Assembly: GCF_964253915.1 (NCBI RefSeq)
Contig: NZ_CAXUSG020000008.1
Location: 124,001 to 188,000 of the forward strand
Direction: 5' to 3'
Origin: Metarhizobium sp964253915
GTDB taxonomy: Bacteria; Pseudomonadota; Alphaproteobacteria; Rhizobiales; Rhizobiaceae
DNA length: 64,000 bases
Both the position numbers and the translations under genes were made by a program. Every line of letters starts with the position of its first letter. The stretch's first letter is position 1. Shown here piece after piece: positions 42,289-51,503 of this stretch. Below the pieces are notes generated by a model, which worked only from the letters and a program-made list of their open reading frames with translations, was not told where the DNA came from and did not search any database.

Positions 42289-45200
42289 CGCTCATCTCGC
42301 TTTCGAATTTGCGCAGGGTGTCCAAATAGCCGTTGAGATCGAAGGCCTTGACGTAGGCGAGCAACGCGTCGGTGAAGGGGCGGTTCTCCTCTGTCGTTGC
42401 GAGATCGGCCAATTTCGCTTCGATGCCGCGCACATAGCCGATTTCGCCAAGGCTGATCAATTCCCGCAGATGACTTTCGCCGGGGCTCCGGAGCGGTCGA
42501 TGCTGTTGCGGCAGGGAAACAGGAAGGGCGACATCCGTCTCATAGATCCATTTCAATCCGAGATGGACGGCGAGCTTGTCGCTGAGGCGGCGGATGTCGA
42601 CCGGCTTGGCGATGGTGTCGTTATGGCTGTCGTCGCCGCTGCCGGCGATCGATCCGTCGCCGATATTGGCCGACAGCATCAGGATCGGCGCTGTCTGGCC
42701 GTTTTCGCGCAGTTTTGTCGCGAGCTGCCAGCCGGTCATGCCCGGCATGGAAATGTCGATGAGGAACAGGTCCGGCTTGATGCCGGAAATCAGGGCGAGG
42801 CAATCGGCGCCACCTGCCGCCGTCAGCACGACGAAATCGAGCGGCACCAGCACTTCGCGCATCAGGTCGCGATGGTCCTCGTTGTCGTCGACGATGACGA
42901 TGGTACGGCGCGGCCCGGTGTAGGAGACGATCTTCTTTTCCGCCGCGGGCGTTGTAATCGGCCGGTTCACGGCCGACAGCATCAGCCGCACCCGGAAGGT
43001 CGATCCCCTGTCGCGCTCGCTTTCGGCGGCGATTTCGCCGCCGAGCGTATTGGTCAGCAAGCGCGTGATCGTCAGGCCGAGGCCGAGGCCCGGCATCGGC
43101 CGTACATGCTCGGCCTCGCCGCGTTGGAACGGCTCGTAGATGCGGGCAAGATCGCCTTCGGCGATGCCGCGGCCGCTATCGGTGACGGTAAATGTTGCCA
43201 CCTGGCTGCGGTAGCCGACCTCGAAGCGGATATGCCCCTCATCGGTGAACTTGATGGCGTTGGAGAGCAGATTGACGAGGATCTGGCGCAGCCGCTTTTC
43301 GTCGGTCCGCACGTAGTGCGGCAGGTATGGCGAGCGCTGGTGCTCGAATGCCAGGCCTTTTGCCTGCGCCACCGGCTGGAACATGTCGATGATCTGGTCG
43401 AGGAAATCCCTGAGGTTGATCTCGTTCGAATAGACCTGCAGCCGTCCGGCCTCGATCTTTGAAATGTCCAGCAGCCCGTCGATCAGGCCGGACAAATGAT
43501 CCGCCGAGCGCTTGATCACCTTGATCGCCGATTGCCGCGGCGGCGGGATCGTCTCGTCGCGTTCCAGGATCTGGGCATAACCGAGCACGGCATTCAACGG
43601 CGTGCGCAACTCGTGGGAAAGGCCGACGACATAACGGCTCTTGGCGGCATTAGCGGCTTCGGCAGTTTCCTTGGCGTTCTGCAGGGCGGCGTCAGTCTTC
43701 TTGTGGGCGGCGATTTCCTTGAGCAACAAGGTATTCTGGCGCGAGGATTCCTCTTCGGCGACGAGGCGGCTGTCATGGGCGAGCACATAGAACCAGCAGG
43801 CGACGCCGGTGACCACGGCAAAGACGAAAAACACGATCAGCACGGTGCGGTTGACGACTTCCGCGGTTTCCGGCGAGGCGGTACCGACCTGGTGGGCGAT
43901 CATCGCCAGGATGACGCCGATGGCTGACACCGCCAACACCACGGCGATGCCGTATCGCCCGAGCCGGGTCTTCAGCCGCTCGACGATGCTTTCCGGCAGT
44001 ACGGTGCGGGCGACGGCGGCGGCTTGATAGTTTAATCGCGCCTTGGGTTTGCACATGTCGTGGCAGCGGCTGTCGAGGGAGCAGCACAAGGAGCAGATCG
44101 GTGCGGCATAGGCCGGACACCAGGCCATGTCTTCCGGCTCGAAAGGATGCTCGCAGATCGAGCAAGTGATCGTCGTGCTTGTCTGCCAGTTCTGCCGCGG
44201 CTTTCGGGCCAGGTAGAATTTGCCCTTCGTCGCCCAGGCGATGGCCGGCGAGGCGATGAAGGCGATGATGACGGTGATGTAGGTGGCAAGCGAGGCGGCG
44301 ACATCGCCGAACACGCCGAAATGCGCGGCAAGCGCGATGGCCGCCGACAGCGTCATGGCGCCGACGCCGACCGGGTTGATGTCGTAGAGATGGGCGCGTT
44401 TGAATTCGATGCCCGGCGGCGCAAGCCCCAGCGGCTTGTTGACGAACAGATCCGCCGAGATGGTGCAGAGCCAGGCCATGGCGATGATCGAAAAGATGCC
44501 GAGCGTCTCTTCCAGCAGCCGGTAGATGCCGAGTTCCATCAGGAGCAGCGCGATCGCGACGTTGAAGATCAGCCAGATGACGCGGCCGGGGTGACTGTGG
44601 GTCAGGCGGGAGAAAAAATTCGACCAGGCGAGCGATCCCGCATAGGCATTCATGACGTTGATCTTCAGCTGCGAGACGACCACGAAGGCGGCCATCAGCA
44701 ACAGTGCCGCCGTTTCGTTGGGCAGCATGTAGCCGAAGGCGACCAGGTACATATGCGCCGGATCGGCGGCCTGGTCGGCCGGAACGCCGGCATTCATCGC
44801 CAGCACGACGAGGAAGGAGCCGGCCAGCAGTTTTGGCGCGCCGACCACCACCCAGCCGGGGCCGGCAAGGAAGACGGCGAGGCGATGGCGCCACTTCCTC
44901 TGGCCGTCCGGCGGCAGGAAGCGCAGGAAGTCCACCTGTTCGCCGATCTGCGACATCAGCGCCAGGATGACGGCGGAGGCGGCGCCGAATTCCATGAGAT
45001 CGAAATGCGCCGACGTGCCGGGCGGGCCGGAGGCATGTCGCAGGCCGGAAAAGGCACGCCACAGATCGAACTTTTCCCAATCCATGAAGGCGATGAAAAC
45101 GAAGGGCAGGATGTTGAGGACGATCCAGAACGGCTGGGTGATCAGCTGGAACCTGCTGATCAGCCGGACGCCGTGGGTGACCAGCGGAATGACCATGACG

Positions 45201-45670
45201 GCGCTGATGATGTAGCCGATCCACAGCGGGATGCCGAGCGTCAGCTCCAGTGCCCCAGACATGATCGAGGCCTCGATGGCAAACAGCATGAAGGTGAAGC
45301 TGGCATAGATCAGCGAGGTGATCGTCGAGCCGATGTAACCGAAGGAGGCCCCGCGTGTCAGGAGATCGATATCGACGCCGTGGCGGATGGCATAGCGGCT
45401 GATCGGAAGGCCGATGGCCAGCATGGCGATCGAGGCGACGACGATGGCAAAGAAGGCGTTGGTGGTGCCGTAGGACAGCGTGATGGTGCCGCCGATGGCT
45501 TCCAGCGCCAGAAAGGAGATCGCGCCGATGGCCGTCTGAGATATGCGCTGCGAGGAGAACTGCCGGGCGCTCTTGGCGGTAAAACGCAGCGCGTAGTCCT
45601 CCAGCGTCTGGTTCGCCACCCAGCGATTATATTCGCGCCGAACCGGAATGATGCGTTGGCGGGCTGCCAT
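42278..45670 (-). CDS. Hybrid histidine kinase fused to an NCS1-type permease domain
   Basis: Domains of this 1130-residue protein in order: NCS1 (cytosine/purine/allantoin) permease-like membrane part, about 25-490 (for example GAISFLALEAIGGTITLSYG, QFSSQRISQ and FGASFGY-like loops); an eight-Cys module at 503-540 (Cys503, 506, 518, 526, 529, 530, 536, 540) resembling a double zinc site; two membrane helices (574-597, 611-633); coiled coil; HisKA with His686 (GLSHELRTPLNAVLGYAQIL); HATPase with TDSGRGI and GLGLGLTI; and a receiver with Asp972. A C-terminal tail of about 95 residues could be an Hpt-like helix bundle. The start is MAARQRIIPVRREYNRW. It is coupled to the LuxR-type regulator and divergent from urtA. 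CbrA is a known parallel, with an SLC5-type transporter fused to a kinase. Confidence 0.9.
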   Translation of the reverse strand: MAARQRIIPVRREYNRWVANQTLEDYALRFTAKSARQFSSQRISQTAIGAISFLALEAIGGTITLSYGTTNAFFAIVVASIAMLAIGLPISRYAIRHGVDIDLLTRGASFGYIGSTITSLIYASFTFMLFAIEASIMSGALELTLGIPLWIGYIISAVMVIPLVTHGVRLISRFQLITQPFWIVLNILPFVFIAFMDWEKFDLWRAFSGLRHASGPPGTSAHFDLMEFGAASAVILALMSQIGEQVDFLRFLPPDGQRKWRHRLAVFLAGPGWVVVGAPKLLAGSFLVVLAMNAGVPADQAADPAHMYLVAFGYMLPNETAALLLMAAFVVVSQLKINVMNAYAGSLAWSNFFSRLTHSHPGRVIWLIFNVAIALLLMELGIYRLLEETLGIFSIIAMAWLCTISADLFVNKPLGLAPPGIEFKRAHLYDINPVGVGAMTLSAAIALAAHFGVFGDVAASLATYITVIIAFIASPAIAWATKGKFYLARKPRQNWQTSTTITCSICEHPFEPEDMAWCPAYAAPICSLCCSLDSRCHDMCKPKARLNYQAAAVARTVLPESIVERLKTRLGRYGIAVVLAVSAIGVILAMIAHQVGTASPETAEVVNRTVLIVFFVFAVVTGVACWFYVLAHDSRLVAEEESSRQNTLLLKEIAAHKKTDAALQNAKETAEAANAAKSRYVVGLSHELRTPLNAVLGYAQILERDETIPPPRQSAIKVIKRSADHLSGLIDGLLDISKIEAGRLQVYSNEINLRDFLDQIIDMFQPVAQAKGLAFEHQRSPYLPHYVRTDEKRLRQILVNLLSNAIKFTDEGHIRFEVGYRSQVATFTVTDSGRGIAEGDLARIYEPFQRGEAEHVRPMPGLGLGLTITRLLTNTLGGEIAAESERDRGSTFRVRLMLSAVNRPITTPAAEKKIVSYTGPRRTIVIVDDNEDHRDLMREVLVPLDFVVLTAAGGADCLALISGIKPDLFLIDISMPGMTGWQLATKLRENGQTAPILMLSANIGDGSIAGSGDDSHNDTIAKPVDIRRLSDKLAVHLGLKWIYETDVALPVSLPQQHRPLRSPGESHLRELISLGEIGYVRGIEAKLADLATTEENRPFTDALLAYVKAFDLNGYLDTLRKFESEMSDGI

Positions 45671-46063
45671 GCCGATGAACGATGTCCTCGAAAAATGAGA
45701 TTTTATCGCAATATTCGAGGTTTGCTGCGCATTTGCAATGCTCGTGACCACCGATTGCCGCCCTATGTTGCATTGTTGTTGTGCAAGGCGAGATTTTGCC
45801 GATGATTTCATCGATGTGGCTTTTCTTTAGGCGGTCCATGCATGAAGCAGTGGCAATGTCGCGCCGGCAGGCTGAAAGCAGATGGTTGTTCGACCAGGCT
45901 TGGCTTGCGAGCGACGATTCCGGTCTCCGTTCGGTGGGGTAAAACTTCCCCTTTCTCCCCTCCGTCTACGTCATATTACGTATGCCGTTTCGCGGTGCAG
46001 CATCCGATACTCGCTTAAGCAACGGTTAATCCTCCAGTTGCGATGAGAGAGGGGTTCACAAAA
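45671..46063. promoter_or_regulatory. Divergent promoter region kinase / urtA with palindrome
   Basis: The 393-bp gap contains, at 45967-45982, the near-perfect 16-bp palindrome TACGTCATATTACGTA (one mismatched pair), 82 bp before the urtA ATG. It is a good candidate operator for the LuxR-type response regulator. No strict -24/-12 sigma-54 site was found; a weak GG-N10-GC match at about 45869 is not convincing. Confidence 0.55.
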
Positions 46064-47353
46064 ATGAAACTGAAGGCACACGTCACCGGCGCCCTGCTTG
46101 GCGCCATCCTGTCGACGACTGCGTTCCACGGCGCCTTTGCGGCTGATGACACGATCAAGGTCGGCATTCTCCACTCCCTTTCGGGAACCATGGCCATCTC
46201 CGAGACGACGCTCAAGGACGCCATGCTGATGCTCATCGAAGAGCAGAACAAGAAGGGCGGCATCCTCGGCAAGAAGCTTGAGCCTGTCGTCGTCGACCCG
46301 GCGTCCGACTGGCCGCTGTTTGCCGAAAAGGCCCGCGAACTGATCGAGAAGGACAAGGTCGCCGCCGTCTTCGGTTGCTGGACCTCGTCGTCGCGCAAGT
46401 CCGTCCTGCCGGTCTTCGAAGAGCTGAACTCGATCCTCTTCTACCCCGTGCAGTACGAGGGTGAAGAATCCTCGCGCAACATCTTCTACACCGGTGCCGC
46501 TCCGAACCAGCAGGCAATCCCGGCCGTCGATTACCTGATGAACACCGAAGGCGTCGAGCGCTGGGTGCTCGCCGGCACCGACTACGTCTATCCGCAGACG
46601 ACCAACAAGATCCTCCAGGCTTACCTGGAAGCGAAGGGTGTCGCCAAAGAAGACATCATGATCAACTACACGCCGTTCGGTCATTCCGACTGGCAGACGA
46701 TCGTCTCCGACATCAAGAAGTTCGGCTCGGCCGGCAAGAAGACCGCCGTCGTTTCGACCATCAACGGTGATGCCAACGTGCCGTTCTACAAGGAACTCGG
46801 CAACCAGGGCATCAAGGCCGAAGACATCCCGGTTGTCGCCTTCTCGGTCGGCGAAGAAGAGCTGGCCGGCCTCGACACGGCGCCGCTCGTCGGCCATCTG
46901 GCTGCCTGGAACTACTTCCAGTCCGTCGATGCACCGGTCAATGCCGAGTTCATCAAAACCTGGCACGCGTTTACCAAGAACGACAAGCGCGTCACAAACG
47001 ACCCGATGGAAGCCGCCTATATCGGTTTCAGCGCATGGGTAAAGGCCGTCGAAGCCGCCGGCACCACCGATACGGACGCCGTTCTCGACACCATCATCGG
47101 CGTTTCGGTTCCGAACCTGTCGGGTGGTACCTCCACCGTCATGCCGAACCACCACATCACCAAGCCGGTGCTGATCGGTGAAATCCAGGCTGACGGCCAG
47201 TTCGAAATCGTCCAGCAGACGCCGGCTGTCGTCGGCGACGAGTGGTCGGATTACCTGCCGGACTCCAAGGACCTGATCTCCGATTGGCGCAAGCCGATGT
47301 CGTGCGGCAACTTCAACGTCGCCAACGGCAAGTGCGGCGGCAAGGGTTCCTGA
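46064..47353 (+). CDS. urtA: Urea ABC importer binding protein UrtA
   Basis: The 429-residue periplasmic protein has a signal peptide (MKLKAHVTGALLGAILSTTAFHGAFA, cut before ADDTIK). UrtA-specific blocks are GILHSLSGTMAISETTLKDA, FGCWTSSSRKSVLPVFEE, LFYPVQYEGEESSRNIFYTGAAPNQQ and YVYPQTTN. It binds urea (or short amides) with high affinity. The ATG at 46064 is preferred over one at 46043 because of the GAGAGAGG site before it. Confidence 0.96.
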   Translation: MKLKAHVTGALLGAILSTTAFHGAFAADDTIKVGILHSLSGTMAISETTLKDAMLMLIEEQNKKGGILGKKLEPVVVDPASDWPLFAEKARELIEKDKVAAVFGCWTSSSRKSVLPVFEELNSILFYPVQYEGEESSRNIFYTGAAPNQQAIPAVDYLMNTEGVERWVLAGTDYVYPQTTNKILQAYLEAKGVAKEDIMINYTPFGHSDWQTIVSDIKKFGSAGKKTAVVSTINGDANVPFYKELGNQGIKAEDIPVVAFSVGEEELAGLDTAPLVGHLAAWNYFQSVDAPVNAEFIKTWHAFTKNDKRVTNDPMEAAYIGFSAWVKAVEAAGTTDTDAVLDTIIGVSVPNLSGGTSTVMPNHHITKPVLIGEIQADGQFEIVQQTPAVVGDEWSDYLPDSKDLISDWRKPMSCGNFNVANGKCGGKGS

Positions 47354-47388
47354 TCATTCGGCCTTTGACGAAAAGCCCCTCACCCTAA

Positions 47389-47414
47389 CCCTCTCCCCGC
47401 GTGCGGGGAGAGGG
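47389..47414 (+). repeat. Palindromic repeat, family C, copy 1
   Basis: A perfect 12-bp stem CCCTCTCCCCGC with a GT loop sits in the 203-bp gap between urtA and urtB, 36 bp after urtA. It is embedded in a longer unit starting GCCCCTCACCCTAACC, a type common between rhizobial genes. Confidence 0.85.
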
Positions 47415-47464
47415 GACGTGCCATGCGAAGCGTTGGCGATGTTTGGTGAGGGAGCGGCAATCAT

Positions 47465-47490
47465 CCTTCTCCCCGCGTGCGGGGAGAAGG
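47465..47490 (+). repeat. Palindromic repeat, family C, copy 2
   Basis: A perfect 12-bp stem CCTTCTCCCCGC with a GT loop, differing by one pair position from copy 1 51 bp upstream. Together they form two strong hairpins in the urtA-urtB transcript and may protect urtA mRNA or weaken read-through. Confidence 0.85.
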
Positions 47491-47556
47491 TGCCGGCAGG
47501 CGGATGAGGGGCAGTTCGTGCACCTCCGGCCGCCGGATCATCCGGGGGACAAGAGA

Positions 47557-49161
47557 ATGCTTATCCGTTTCATCAGCCTGTTTTTCCTGATCCTTTTTTC
47601 CGCCGCGCCATCCATTGCGCAAGAAGACGCGAGCGCCCTGTTTAATGCCCTCGGCAAGGCGAATTTCAAGCAGGCCGAGGAACTGGTCGGACAGATCGCC
47701 GCCACCGGCGACCCGAAGGTCGTTCCCGCCCTCGAAGCCTTTGCGGACGGCAATCTGTATACCCGCAAATCCGATGGCGCCGTGTTCATCGGTGTGGCAG
47801 CCGGTTCCAACCTGGCGCTGATCGATCCATTGACTGGCGAAAAAGCCGGTGAAGAAGCCAAGGGTGCGGTGACCAAGGTCAAGGTCAACAACGGCCTGCG
47901 CCGCGCCATCCGTTCGGCGCTCGGCGGCCTGACGCTGCTCAGCCCCGACAAGGCAATCCGTATGGAAGCAGCGCAATCGATCCTCAAATCCCCCTCCGGC
48001 GACTCCCTCGATCTGGTCGAGACGGCGCTGACCAACGAGACAGATACCGCAGTGAAAGCCGCCCTCGAAGAAGCGCGCGCTGCCTCGCTGTTGATCTCCG
48101 ACCGTCCGATCGAAGAGAAGAAGGCGGCCGTGGCGACCATCAAGGCGATCGGCGGCCAGGCATCGCTTTCGCTGCTCTCGACCGCCCTGAACTCGGCGGA
48201 CGATACGCTGAAGCCGGATATCGAGGCGGCGATCAAGAGCATCCAGGACACGCAGTCGCTCTGGGCGATGGCGCAGAACATTTGGTATGGCCTGTCGCTC
48301 GGCTCGGTGCTGCTTCTGGCGGCCATCGGCCTTGCCATCACCTTCGGCGTCATGGGCATCATCAACATGGCGCATGGCGAGATGGTCATGCTCGGCGCCT
48401 ATACCACCTTCGTGGTGCAGGAAATCATCCGCACTTCGGCGCCCGGTCTCTTCGACTGGTCGCTGGCGATTGCTTTGCCGGTCGCCTTCCTGGTCACCGG
48501 CGCCGTCGGCCTGGTCATCGAGCGCGGCGTTATCCGCTTCCTCTACGGTCGGCCGCTGGAAACGCTGCTTGCCACATGGGGCATCTCGCTGATCCTGCAG
48601 CAGGCGGTGCGCTCGATCTTCGGCGCCAACAACCGCGAGGTCGGTAATCCCTCCTGGATGTCCGGCGCCTTCGAACTGGGCGGGTTGACGATCACCTGGA
48701 ACCGCCTGTGGATCGTGCTGTTTGCCATGGTCGTCTTCGCCTTCCTACTGTTCCTGCTGAAGAAAACGCCGATGGGCCTGCGCATGCGTGCCGTCACCCA
48801 GAACCGCCGCATGGCCTCCTCCATGGGCATCCGCACGCCCTGGGTCGATGCTATGACCTTCGCGCTTGGCTCCGGCATCGCCGGTATCGCCGGGGTGGCG
48901 CTCAGCCAGATCGACAACGTCTCGCCCAACCTCGGCCAGGGCTACATCATCGACAGTTTCATGGTGGTGGTCTTCGGCGGCGTCGGCAATCTCTGGGGCA
49001 CGCTGGTCGGCGCCCTGTCGCTCGGCATCCTCAACAAGTTCCTCGAACCCTCGGTGGGAGCGGTGCTCGGTAAAATCCTGGTACTCGTCCTCATCATCCT
49101 TTTCATCCAGAAGCGGCCGCGCGGTCTCTTCGCACTCAAGGGAAGGGCGGTGGAAGCATGA
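47557..49161 (+). CDS. urtB: Urea ABC importer permease UrtB
   Basis: The 534-residue protein starts with a signal sequence (MLIRFISLFFLILFSAAPSIAQ). A periplasmic helical repeat domain of about 210 residues, usual for proteobacterial UrtB, follows. The LivH-like permease runs from about 235 (NIWYGLSLGSVLLLAAIGLAITFGVMGIINMAHGEMVMLGAY). The coupling loop is PMGLRMRAVTQNRRMASSMGI. ATG follows GGGGGAC. It overlaps urtC by four bases. Confidence 0.95.
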   Translation: MLIRFISLFFLILFSAAPSIAQEDASALFNALGKANFKQAEELVGQIAATGDPKVVPALEAFADGNLYTRKSDGAVFIGVAAGSNLALIDPLTGEKAGEEAKGAVTKVKVNNGLRRAIRSALGGLTLLSPDKAIRMEAAQSILKSPSGDSLDLVETALTNETDTAVKAALEEARAASLLISDRPIEEKKAAVATIKAIGGQASLSLLSTALNSADDTLKPDIEAAIKSIQDTQSLWAMAQNIWYGLSLGSVLLLAAIGLAITFGVMGIINMAHGEMVMLGAYTTFVVQEIIRTSAPGLFDWSLAIALPVAFLVTGAVGLVIERGVIRFLYGRPLETLLATWGISLILQQAVRSIFGANNREVGNPSWMSGAFELGGLTITWNRLWIVLFAMVVFAFLLFLLKKTPMGLRMRAVTQNRRMASSMGIRTPWVDAMTFALGSGIAGIAGVALSQIDNVSPNLGQGYIIDSFMVVVFGGVGNLWGTLVGALSLGILNKFLEPSVGAVLGKILVLVLIILFIQKRPRGLFALKGRAVEA

Positions 49162-50339
49162 TCACGGGCTTTCTGATCCGGGCGCTCGATCGCAACATCA
49201 CGGTCGCCATCGCCATCATCCTCGCCATCGCCGTGCTGGTGCCGGCATCCAATCTGCTCTTGTCGGCCGACAATCCGCTGCACATCCCGACCTACATCAT
49301 GGCGCTGTTCGGCAAGTATCTCTGCTACGCACTGCTGGCGCTGGCGCTGGATCTGGTCTGGGGCTATTGCGGCATCCTCTCGCTCGGCCACGCCGCCTTC
49401 TTCGCGCTCGGCGGTTATGCCATGGGTATGTACCTGATGCGCCAGATCGGTTCGCGCGGTGTCTATGGCGATCCCATCCTCCCCGACTTCATGGTGTTCC
49501 TCAACTGGAAGGAACTGCCGTGGTTCTGGCATGGCTTTGACATGTTCTGGTTCGCGATGATCATGGTGCTGGTCGTGCCCGGCCTGCTGGCCTTCGTCTT
49601 CGGCTGGTTCGCCTTCCGCTCCCGGGTGAACGGCGTCTACCTGTCGATCATCACCCAGGCGATGACCTACGCGCTGCTGCTCGCCTTCTTCCGCAACGAC
49701 ATGGGTTTTGGCGGCAACAACGGCCTGACCGATTTCAAGGATATCTTGGGCTTCTCGGTGCAGGCGAACGGCACCCGTGCCGTACTCTTTGCGCTCAGCG
49801 CCATCATGCTGGCGCTGTGCCTGCTGATTGCCTCCGGCATTGTGCATTCGAAGTTCGGCAAGGTGCTGGTCGGCGTGCGCGATGCCGAAAGCCGGGTGCG
49901 CTTCCTCGGCTTCCGGGTGGAGAACATCAAGCTGTTCACCTTCGTCGTCTCGGCGATGATGGCGGGCATTGCCGGTGCCTTGTTCGTGCCGCAGGTCGGC
50001 ATCATCAATCCCGGCGAATTCGCACCGGCCAACTCCATCGAAGTCGTGATCTGGACGGCAGTCGGCGGTCGCGGCACGCTGATCGGGCCGATCATCGGCG
50101 CCGTGCTCGTCAACGCCGGCAAGAGCTTCTTCACCGGTGCTTTCCCGGATTTCTGGCTGTTCGCGCTCGGCGCCCTGTTCATTGCCGTAACCCTGTTCCT
50201 GCCAAAAGGCATTGTCGGCACGGTGGCGCAATATGCCGCCAACCGGAAGGCTCTTCTCAAGGCACAGAAGACGGAAGCTGCACGCGAAGCGGCCAACGAG
50301 GCCGCGGCGGGCCCCACCACCACCCAGGCAGCGGAGTGA
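49158..50339 (+). CDS. urtC: Urea ABC importer permease UrtC
   Basis: This is a 393-residue LivM-like permease. Diagnostic stretches are ALALDLVWGYCGILSLGHAAFFALGGYAMGMYLM and the long periplasmic loop with DPILPDFMVFLNWKELPWFW, typical of UrtC. The coupling loop is GKVLVGVRDAESRVRFLGF. It overlaps urtB and touches urtD. Confidence 0.96.
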   Translation: MITGFLIRALDRNITVAIAIILAIAVLVPASNLLLSADNPLHIPTYIMALFGKYLCYALLALALDLVWGYCGILSLGHAAFFALGGYAMGMYLMRQIGSRGVYGDPILPDFMVFLNWKELPWFWHGFDMFWFAMIMVLVVPGLLAFVFGWFAFRSRVNGVYLSIITQAMTYALLLAFFRNDMGFGGNNGLTDFKDILGFSVQANGTRAVLFALSAIMLALCLLIASGIVHSKFGKVLVGVRDAESRVRFLGFRVENIKLFTFVVSAMMAGIAGALFVPQVGIINPGEFAPANSIEVVIWTAVGGRGTLIGPIIGAVLVNAGKSFFTGAFPDFWLFALGALFIAVTLFLPKGIVGTVAQYAANRKALLKAQKTEAAREAANEAAAGPTTTQAAE

Positions 50340-50344
50340 TGCCG

Positions 50345-51097
50345 ATGAGCGAGACCAAACCCAGAAGCCTGCTCTACCTCGACGGGGTTTCCGTTTCCTT
50401 CGACGGGTTCAAGGCTTTGAATTCCCTGTCCTTCGTGGTTGAGCCGGGCGAACTGCGCGCCATCATCGGCCCGAACGGCGCCGGCAAGACGACAATGATG
50501 GATATCATCACCGGCAAGACCCGGCCGGATAGCGGCGAAGTGTTCTTCAATGGTGAGATCGACCTCACCAAGAAGGACGAGGCCGACATCGCCCAGCTTG
50601 GCATCGGCCGAAAATTCCAGAAACCGACCGTGTTCGAAAGCCACACCGTCTGGGACAATCTCGAACTGGCGCTCAACCGCAAGCGCGGCGTGTTCTCGAC
50701 GCTGTTCTACCGGTTGACGGCCGAGGACAAGGCACGCATCGAGGAAATCCTCGAAACCATCCGCCTGACCCACCGCAAGAACGATTTTGGCGCCAATCTC
50801 TCCCACGGCCAGAAGCAATGGCTGGAGATCGGCATGCTGCTAGCGCAGGAACCGAAGCTGCTCCTGGTCGACGAACCCGTCGCCGGCATGACCGATGCGG
50901 AAACGGCGGAAACGGCCGTGTTGCTGAAGGAGATCGCCAAGAGCCGTTCCGTGGTCGTGGTCGAACACGACATGGGTTTCATCCGCGACCTCGGCGTCAA
51001 GGTGACATGCTTGGCGGAAGGCTCGGTGCTGGCCGAAGGCTCGATCGACTTCGTCAGCAACGATCCGAAGGTGATCGAGAACTATCTGGGGCGGTGA
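50345..51097 (+). CDS. urtD: Urea ABC importer ATPase UrtD
   Basis: The 250-residue ATPase has Walker A GPNGAGKTT, the UrtD-type IGRKFQKPTVFESHTVWDNLELAL, signature LSHGQKQWLEIGM, Walker B KLLLVDEPVAGMTD and switch His in VVEHDMGFIRDLG. The ATG at 50345 (MSETKPRS) or one two codons upstream, overlapping the urtC stop, begins translation. The frame is open far upstream inside urtC, but that part is a shadow. urtE is separated from it by an inserted nuclease gene. Confidence 0.95.
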   Translation: MSETKPRSLLYLDGVSVSFDGFKALNSLSFVVEPGELRAIIGPNGAGKTTMMDIITGKTRPDSGEVFFNGEIDLTKKDEADIAQLGIGRKFQKPTVFESHTVWDNLELALNRKRGVFSTLFYRLTAEDKARIEEILETIRLTHRKNDFGANLSHGQKQWLEIGMLLAQEPKLLLVDEPVAGMTDAETAETAVLLKEIAKSRSVVVVEHDMGFIRDLGVKVTCLAEGSVLAEGSIDFVSNDPKVIENYLGR

Positions 51098-51161
51098 GGA
51101 TGGGGGATTTTTCTAGTGATTTCACATATGATCCTTTGACCGCTGTACAGTCCTTAACGAT

Positions 51162-51189
51162 GTCATCCCCGGGCTTGACCCGAGGATCC
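51162..51189 (+). repeat. 28-bp palindromic repeat, family A, copy 3
   Basis: It starts GTCATCCCCGGGCTTG and ends CCCGAGGATCC, and lies 12 bp past the stop of the GIY-YIG gene. It matches the inverted copy at 51504-51531 at 27 of 28 positions, and the 11.9-kb copies at all but a few. Confidence 0.9.
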
Positions 51190-51201
51190 ACCAACGCGCT
51201 C

Positions 51202-51486
51202 TTACATGAAATCCAGATAGAGATCGCGCCAGTCGGGATTGAGCTTCTCGATCAATTCGATCTTCCAGGCGCGATACCAGCGTTTCAGCGACTTTTCCCT
51301 TTGTATGGCGGTTCCTATGCCGAGATGCTCCTCGTACCACACCAGGCGCGTGCAGCCGTACTGGCTGGTGAATCCCTTGGTGAGACTTTCCCGATGTTCA
51401 TAGACGCGTCGCTCCAGATCGGATGTGACGCCGATGTAGAGCGTCCCATGTTTCCTGTTGGACATGATGTAGACGTAGCCACCCAT
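51202..51486 (-). CDS. GIY-YIG nuclease-domain protein
   Basis: The 94-residue protein is a bare GIY-YIG domain (UvrC N-terminal type). The GGYVYIM and TLYIGV pair (with Tyr-Ile-Gly) is at 2-18, followed by DLERRVYEHRE with the conserved Arg and His, and AIQREKSLKRWYRAWKIELIEKLNPDW with the catalytic Glu. It is inserted antiparallel between urtD and urtE and is closely bracketed by inverted family A repeats (12 and 17 bp away). The start MGGYVYIM is chosen; an ATG five codons upstream is also open, and the frame even reads through the repeat. Its role may be in spreading the repeats; this is inference. Confidence 0.88.
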   Translation of the reverse strand: MGGYVYIMSNRKHGTLYIGVTSDLERRVYEHRESLTKGFTSQYGCTRLVWYEEHLGIGTAIQREKSLKRWYRAWKIELIEKLNPDWRDLYLDFM

Positions 51487-51503
51487 TTCCGTTCGCCGCA
51501 TGT

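Noticed and set aside
45869..45886. GG-N10-GC word upstream of urtA as a sigma-54 promoter
   Set aside because: The -12 TT and part of the -24 element are missing; the match is weak compared with the urease promoter.
49817..50344. N-terminal extension of urtD into urtC
   Set aside because: The frame is open, but the residues are Arg/Gly-rich shadow sequence, and the UrtD family starts at the chosen Met.
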